This document shows positions 20,140 to 22,976 of a stretch of 22,976 bases of DNA, in pieces. This stretch comes from a virus, in IMG/VR virus record IMGVR_UViG_3300041955_000731, positions 1 through 22,976 of that record; one strand, given 5' to 3'. The notes under the pieces were generated by a model. It did no database searches. It saw nothing but the letters and a program-made list of their open reading frames with translations, and was not told the origin of the DNA. A program made the position numbers and the translations under genes. How positions within the stretch are numbered: position 1 is the stretch's first letter; each line of letters starts with the position of its first letter.

Positions 20140-20760
20140 ATGCGCGGCAGAAAGCCAAAACCACTCGAAATGCGGAGGCGTGAAGGAAACCCCGGGCGCA
20201 GACCATTGCCCGAGGATGTACCCGAGCCCGCGGCCGCGATCCCCAACTGTCCGCCACACGTGCAAGGCGAAGCGCGGCGAGAATGGCATCGCATCGGAAT
20301 CGAGCTTGTGCGCCTGGGGCTAGTGGCGAGAATAGATAAGGCCGCCCTCGCCATCTATTGCCAGCTTTGGCAACGCTGGATCGACGCTGAAAACGCCGTA
20401 CGCGAGCTCGGGTTAATCGTCACCAACGCTCAACTTCGCGCTTACGTCTCGCAAAAACTCCTGACCGAAAAGGGCGCGGAAGGGATCGCCAATGTCGCCG
20501 CAAAAAAAGAAACCGAGGCGGGATTTCTATTCCCTGGACTGGCCGCGGAAGAAGAGGATAAGAGCTATCCCGGAAAAAACCCATTTTTGAGCATTGCCGA
20601 ATCTTGCATGGATCGCATGAAGGCGTTCTTGGTTGAATTTGGCATGACACCCAGTTCCAGGGCGCGGGTAAAATCCACGCCCGCCGAAACGACCGATGAA
20701 ATCGAAGCCGCACTCCAGGCCGGAAGCCAAGACGAGACGGAACCATCCCACCTACAATGA
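20140..20760 (+). CDS. terS: Terminase small subunit, P27 family
   Basis: ATG 20140 is chosen because the frame upstream to 20107 only translates the heptamer repeat; no clear ribosome site is seen. 206 residues. 'MRGRKPKPLEMRRREGNPGR' followed by 'RPLPEDVPEPAAAIPNCPPH' is the classic P27 N-terminus. 'EARREWHRIGIELVRLGLVA' and 'DKAALAIYCQLWQRWIDAEN' form the family's helical core. It recognises the phage packaging site and loads the large subunit. The C-terminal 60 residues are acidic and variable. It overlaps the large terminase gene by 65 bases, suggesting translational coupling. Confidence 0.9.
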   Translation: MRGRKPKPLEMRRREGNPGRRPLPEDVPEPAAAIPNCPPHVQGEARREWHRIGIELVRLGLVARIDKAALAIYCQLWQRWIDAENAVRELGLIVTNAQLRAYVSQKLLTEKGAEGIANVAAKKETEAGFLFPGLAAEEEDKSYPGKNPFLSIAESCMDRMKAFLVEFGMTPSSRARVKSTPAETTDEIEAALQAGSQDETEPSHLQ

Positions 20761-22444
20761 CCGAACCACGGAATATGCCCGCAAAGTCTGCGCCGGGGAG
20801 ATCGTTGCTGGCCGGCTGGTGCGTCTGGCTTGCAGCCGTCATTTGGCTGATCTTGATAGCGGTCCCGCTCGCGGTTTGCGTTTTAATCTTGCGCGGGCTG
20901 ACCGCGCCTTTCGCTTTTTTGAAGAATTACTGGTTCTTGCGGAAGGGCAATTCGCCGGCCAACCATTCAAGCTCCAGCCCTGGCAAGCGTTTATCATTGG
21001 ATCAATCTTCGGCTGGCTGCGTGTGGACGGAACGCGCCGTTTCCGACTCGCTTACATTGAGGTCGGTAAAGGCAACGGCAAATCTCCCATGGCCGGCGGA
21101 ATCGGGCTTTACGGGCTCGTGGCTGATAACGAGCCTGCTGCTGAGATATACAGCGCCGCGGTCACTAAAGAACAAGCAAGGATACTGTTTCGCGACGCTG
21201 AGCGAATGCGTGAATCAAGTCCTCAACTCTCTAAACTGATTCGCTCGCACGTCAATAATTTAAGCTGCGCGAAGACAGGGAGTTTTTTTCGAGCAATATC
21301 TAGTGAAGGCAGGTCATTGGACGGCAAGCGCGTCCACATGGGCCTGATCGATGAAATCCACGAGCACCCCTCGGCTATCGTCGTAGACAAGATTCGGGCG
21401 GGCCTGAAGGCGCGCCTCAATGGACTGATTTTCGAGATTACAAACAGTGGGTTTGACCGGGAATCCGTCTGCTGGCAACACCATGAGGCCAGCCGACAAA
21501 TCCTGGAAGGAAAAACCGAAAACGATTCATGGTTTGCCTATATTTGCGGGCTTGACGAAGGAGACGACTGGAAGACAGATAAAAACTGCTGGGTGAAGGC
21601 CAATCCAAACCTGGGAATCTCTATTCCAGAAAGTTATCTACTCGAACAAGTGGAAGAGGCTATCCAGATTCCCGCCAAGGAAAACATCGTTGCGCGGCTG
21701 AACTTCTGTGTTTGGACGCAATCGAGCAAGCGCGCCATCGCGCAGGACGTCTGGAAAGGAACAGAGAGGGAATACACCGCGAGAGACCTCGAAGGCCGCG
21801 AGTGTTTTGGCGGGCTAGACCTGGGCTCGGTGAGCGACACATGCTCGCTCACCCTGATTTTTCCACGCGATGATAGCTGTCCCGAATGGCGCTTGCTGAC
21901 CTGGTTTTTCTGTCCTGAGGCGGAAGTGGTAAACCGCGCCAAGAAAGGCGTGGCCAACTACGCGTTATGGGCCGACGAGGGCGCACTGATTCCCACGCCG
22001 GGAAACGTCACTGATTACCGCTATATCCGCAAATTTTTGAGTGGCGTAAATTCCGACGGCGTAAAAACGGAAGAGCCGTGCCTGGCCGACCGGTTTGATA
22101 TTAAGGAAATAGCCTACGACCGATGGAACGCCACCCAGCTTGTGATTGACCTGCAAGGCGACGGGTTAAATATGGTGCAATTCGGCCAGGGCTTCGCCAG
22201 TTTCCAGGCTCCGGTACGCGATTTTCTGAGGATGGAAATGGCCGGGGAGCTCCATCACAACGGGAACGGCATGATGGACTGGCAGATCGGCAACCTGGTA
22301 CTAGCACAGGACCCTGCAGGAAACCAGAAACCCGACAAAGAAAAAAGCGGGGACAAAATCGATGGGCCGGTAACGCTCATTATGGCACTTGGACGTGCCC
22401 TGGCATATGTAGCCGCTCCGCAACCCGGGATCTCGATCTTATGA
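20696..22444 (+). CDS. terL: Terminase large subunit, HK97-type
   Basis: 582 residues starting at ATG 20696 inside the small-subunit gene; the conserved N-terminus 'YARKVCAGEIVAGRLVRLAC' requires this start or one nearby. ATPase motifs: Walker A 'EVGKGNGKSPMAGG' (122-135) and Walker B with acidic pair 'MGLIDEIHEHP' (about 214-224). 'FKLQPWQAFIIGSIFGWLR' precedes them. The RNase H-like nuclease domain begins at 'FGGLDLGSVSDTCSL' (about 371), with its metal-binding Asp. It pumps DNA into the prohead and cuts the concatemer. This Terminase_1 subtype usually accompanies cos-type ends with 3' or 5' overhangs. Confidence 0.95.
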   Translation: MKSKPHSRPEAKTRRNHPTYNDRTTEYARKVCAGEIVAGRLVRLACSRHLADLDSGPARGLRFNLARADRAFRFFEELLVLAEGQFAGQPFKLQPWQAFIIGSIFGWLRVDGTRRFRLAYIEVGKGNGKSPMAGGIGLYGLVADNEPAAEIYSAAVTKEQARILFRDAERMRESSPQLSKLIRSHVNNLSCAKTGSFFRAISSEGRSLDGKRVHMGLIDEIHEHPSAIVVDKIRAGLKARLNGLIFEITNSGFDRESVCWQHHEASRQILEGKTENDSWFAYICGLDEGDDWKTDKNCWVKANPNLGISIPESYLLEQVEEAIQIPAKENIVARLNFCVWTQSSKRAIAQDVWKGTEREYTARDLEGRECFGGLDLGSVSDTCSLTLIFPRDDSCPEWRLLTWFFCPEAEVVNRAKKGVANYALWADEGALIPTPGNVTDYRYIRKFLSGVNSDGVKTEEPCLADRFDIKEIAYDRWNATQLVIDLQGDGLNMVQFGQGFASFQAPVRDFLRMEMAGELHHNGNGMMDWQIGNLVLAQDPAGNQKPDKEKSGDKIDGPVTLIMALGRALAYVAAPQPGISIL

Positions 22445-22976
22445 GAATGACATCCGATCAACCCATGCCCTTAATGCGATTCCTCGCCTCGAATTTTCAG
22501 TGGCCGGGTTTGCGCGGAATCGCTCGCTGGGCTTGGGAAGGTCGAACGTCACTTGAAAATCCCCAAACCCCGCTATCGTATCCCGCCGAATGGTTACTCG
22601 ATATTTTTAATGGTGGGCGCACCGATTCAGGTTTGCGCGTCTCCGAGTTAACCGCGCTGCAAGTGCCCGATGTGCTCGCTTGTGTCACGCGGATTTCCGG
22701 GGCTATAGCCGGCCAACCCATCAAGATTTACGAGCGGATAGAGACGGGCTCAAATATTGTCCGGCACTCGAAGCGCCTGGCGATCGAGCATCATATGTTC
22801 GACGTGCTCCGCTATCGCCCGAACGACGAGATGACGCGGGCAACATTTGTGCGCACATTTGTGTGCCACATGCTGCTTTGGGGAAATGGTTATGCGGAAA
22901 TCCAACGTGATGCCGCAGGGCGCCCGGTAGCCCTGTGGCCACGCAACCCGACGCGGACCCGCCCGCGCCGGCTTCT
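22441..22976 (+). CDS. Portal protein, HK97-type, 3'-partial
   Basis: ATG 22441 overlaps the terminase stop (ATGA) and the frame is open to the window edge, giving 178 residues. The N-terminal helix-rich lead ends near 'WLLDIFNGGRTDSGLRVSEL'. Then come 'VPDVLACVTRISGAIAGQPI' and 'LLWGNGYAEIQRDAAGRPVA' plus 'LWPRNP', both conserved in HK97-family portals ('A...aslPl.vy' and 'l.GNaYa.i.rd..G.p..L.pl.P'). The portal is the dodecameric ring for DNA entry and tail attachment. Gene order HNH, terS, terL, portal is standard for this phage group. A protease and major capsid gene would be expected next, beyond the window. Confidence 0.92.
   Translation, partial: MRMTSDQPMPLMRFLASNFQWPGLRGIARWAWEGRTSLENPQTPLSYPAEWLLDIFNGGRTDSGLRVSELTALQVPDVLACVTRISGAIAGQPIKIYERIETGSNIVRHSKRLAIEHHMFDVLRYRPNDEMTRATFVRTFVCHMLLWGNGYAEIQRDAAGRPVALWPRNPTRTRPRRL

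Noticed and set aside
20757-21239. A hydrophobic 160-residue plus-strand frame inside the large terminase gene
   Set aside because: It lies entirely within the well-conserved terminase reading frame and is a frame shadow despite its membrane-like N-terminus.

Overview
The window reads as part of the genome of a tailed dsDNA bacteriophage with a long non-contractile (siphovirus-like) tail and an HK97-type head. The evidence is a gene-transfer-agent-like tail hub protein and a collagen-containing fibre at the left edge, a GH24 endolysin, phage-type DNA methyltransferases, a zinc-finger primase-helicase, and an HNH / small terminase / large terminase / portal series at the right edge. Both ends cut through genes (tail hub at the left, portal at the right). 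Capsid, head-completion, tape-measure and most tail genes are therefore missing and must lie outside the window. No integrase, excisionase or recognisable CI-type repressor is visible, so a lytic or cryptic lifestyle cannot be decided. Host assignment is only an inference. Two short repeat types, a GATTTGA heptamer and a GCAGAT-rich intergenic sequence, resemble dispersed repeats I associate with Acidobacteriota, Verrucomicrobiota and Planctomycetota, and the base composition is moderately GC-rich.

Layout from left to right. 3-4790: tail hub and tail fibre. 4795-6778: lysis and membrane block (holin-like protein, endolysin, membrane-anchored coiled-coil protein, small unknown). 6802-9696: tightly overlapping accessory genes (HNH protein, small membrane protein, DUF4406-like and MazG/DUF5664-like nucleotide-metabolism proteins, winged-helix protein, metallophosphoesterase). 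9709-11660: DNA modification block (N6-adenine methyltransferase, HNH nuclease, C5-cytosine methyltransferase) in which three copies of an AT-rich repeat mark the gene starts. 11676-13181: a two-domain glycosyltransferase. 13236-15245: primase-helicase, followed by a gene-free, AT-rich, iteron-bearing stretch that is the best replication-origin candidate. 15667-16838: a control region with one minus-strand gene, a palindrome overlapping a promoter, a highly folded non-coding segment and a LuxR-type HTH protein. 16838-19301: small Cys-rich or basic proteins and two consecutive ParB-domain proteins. 19262-19420: a promoter, folded RNA and terminator that together look like a dedicated small-RNA gene. 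19487-22976: packaging module.

Almost everything is on the plus strand. Many junctions are ATGA/GTGA overlaps (5091, 7447, 9864, 10830, 18417, 22441), implying long co-transcribed units. Five short genes (9709, 10830, 15667 minus, 17113, 17495) were found by reading small frames by eye. The most noteworthy non-coding elements are the sRNA candidate (19262-19420), the multi-helix RNA candidate (16337-16477), the iteron array (15200-15545), the HNH gene bracketed by 20-bp direct repeats (10364-10972), and a 17-bp hairpin plus heptamer array just before the small terminase (20038-20131).
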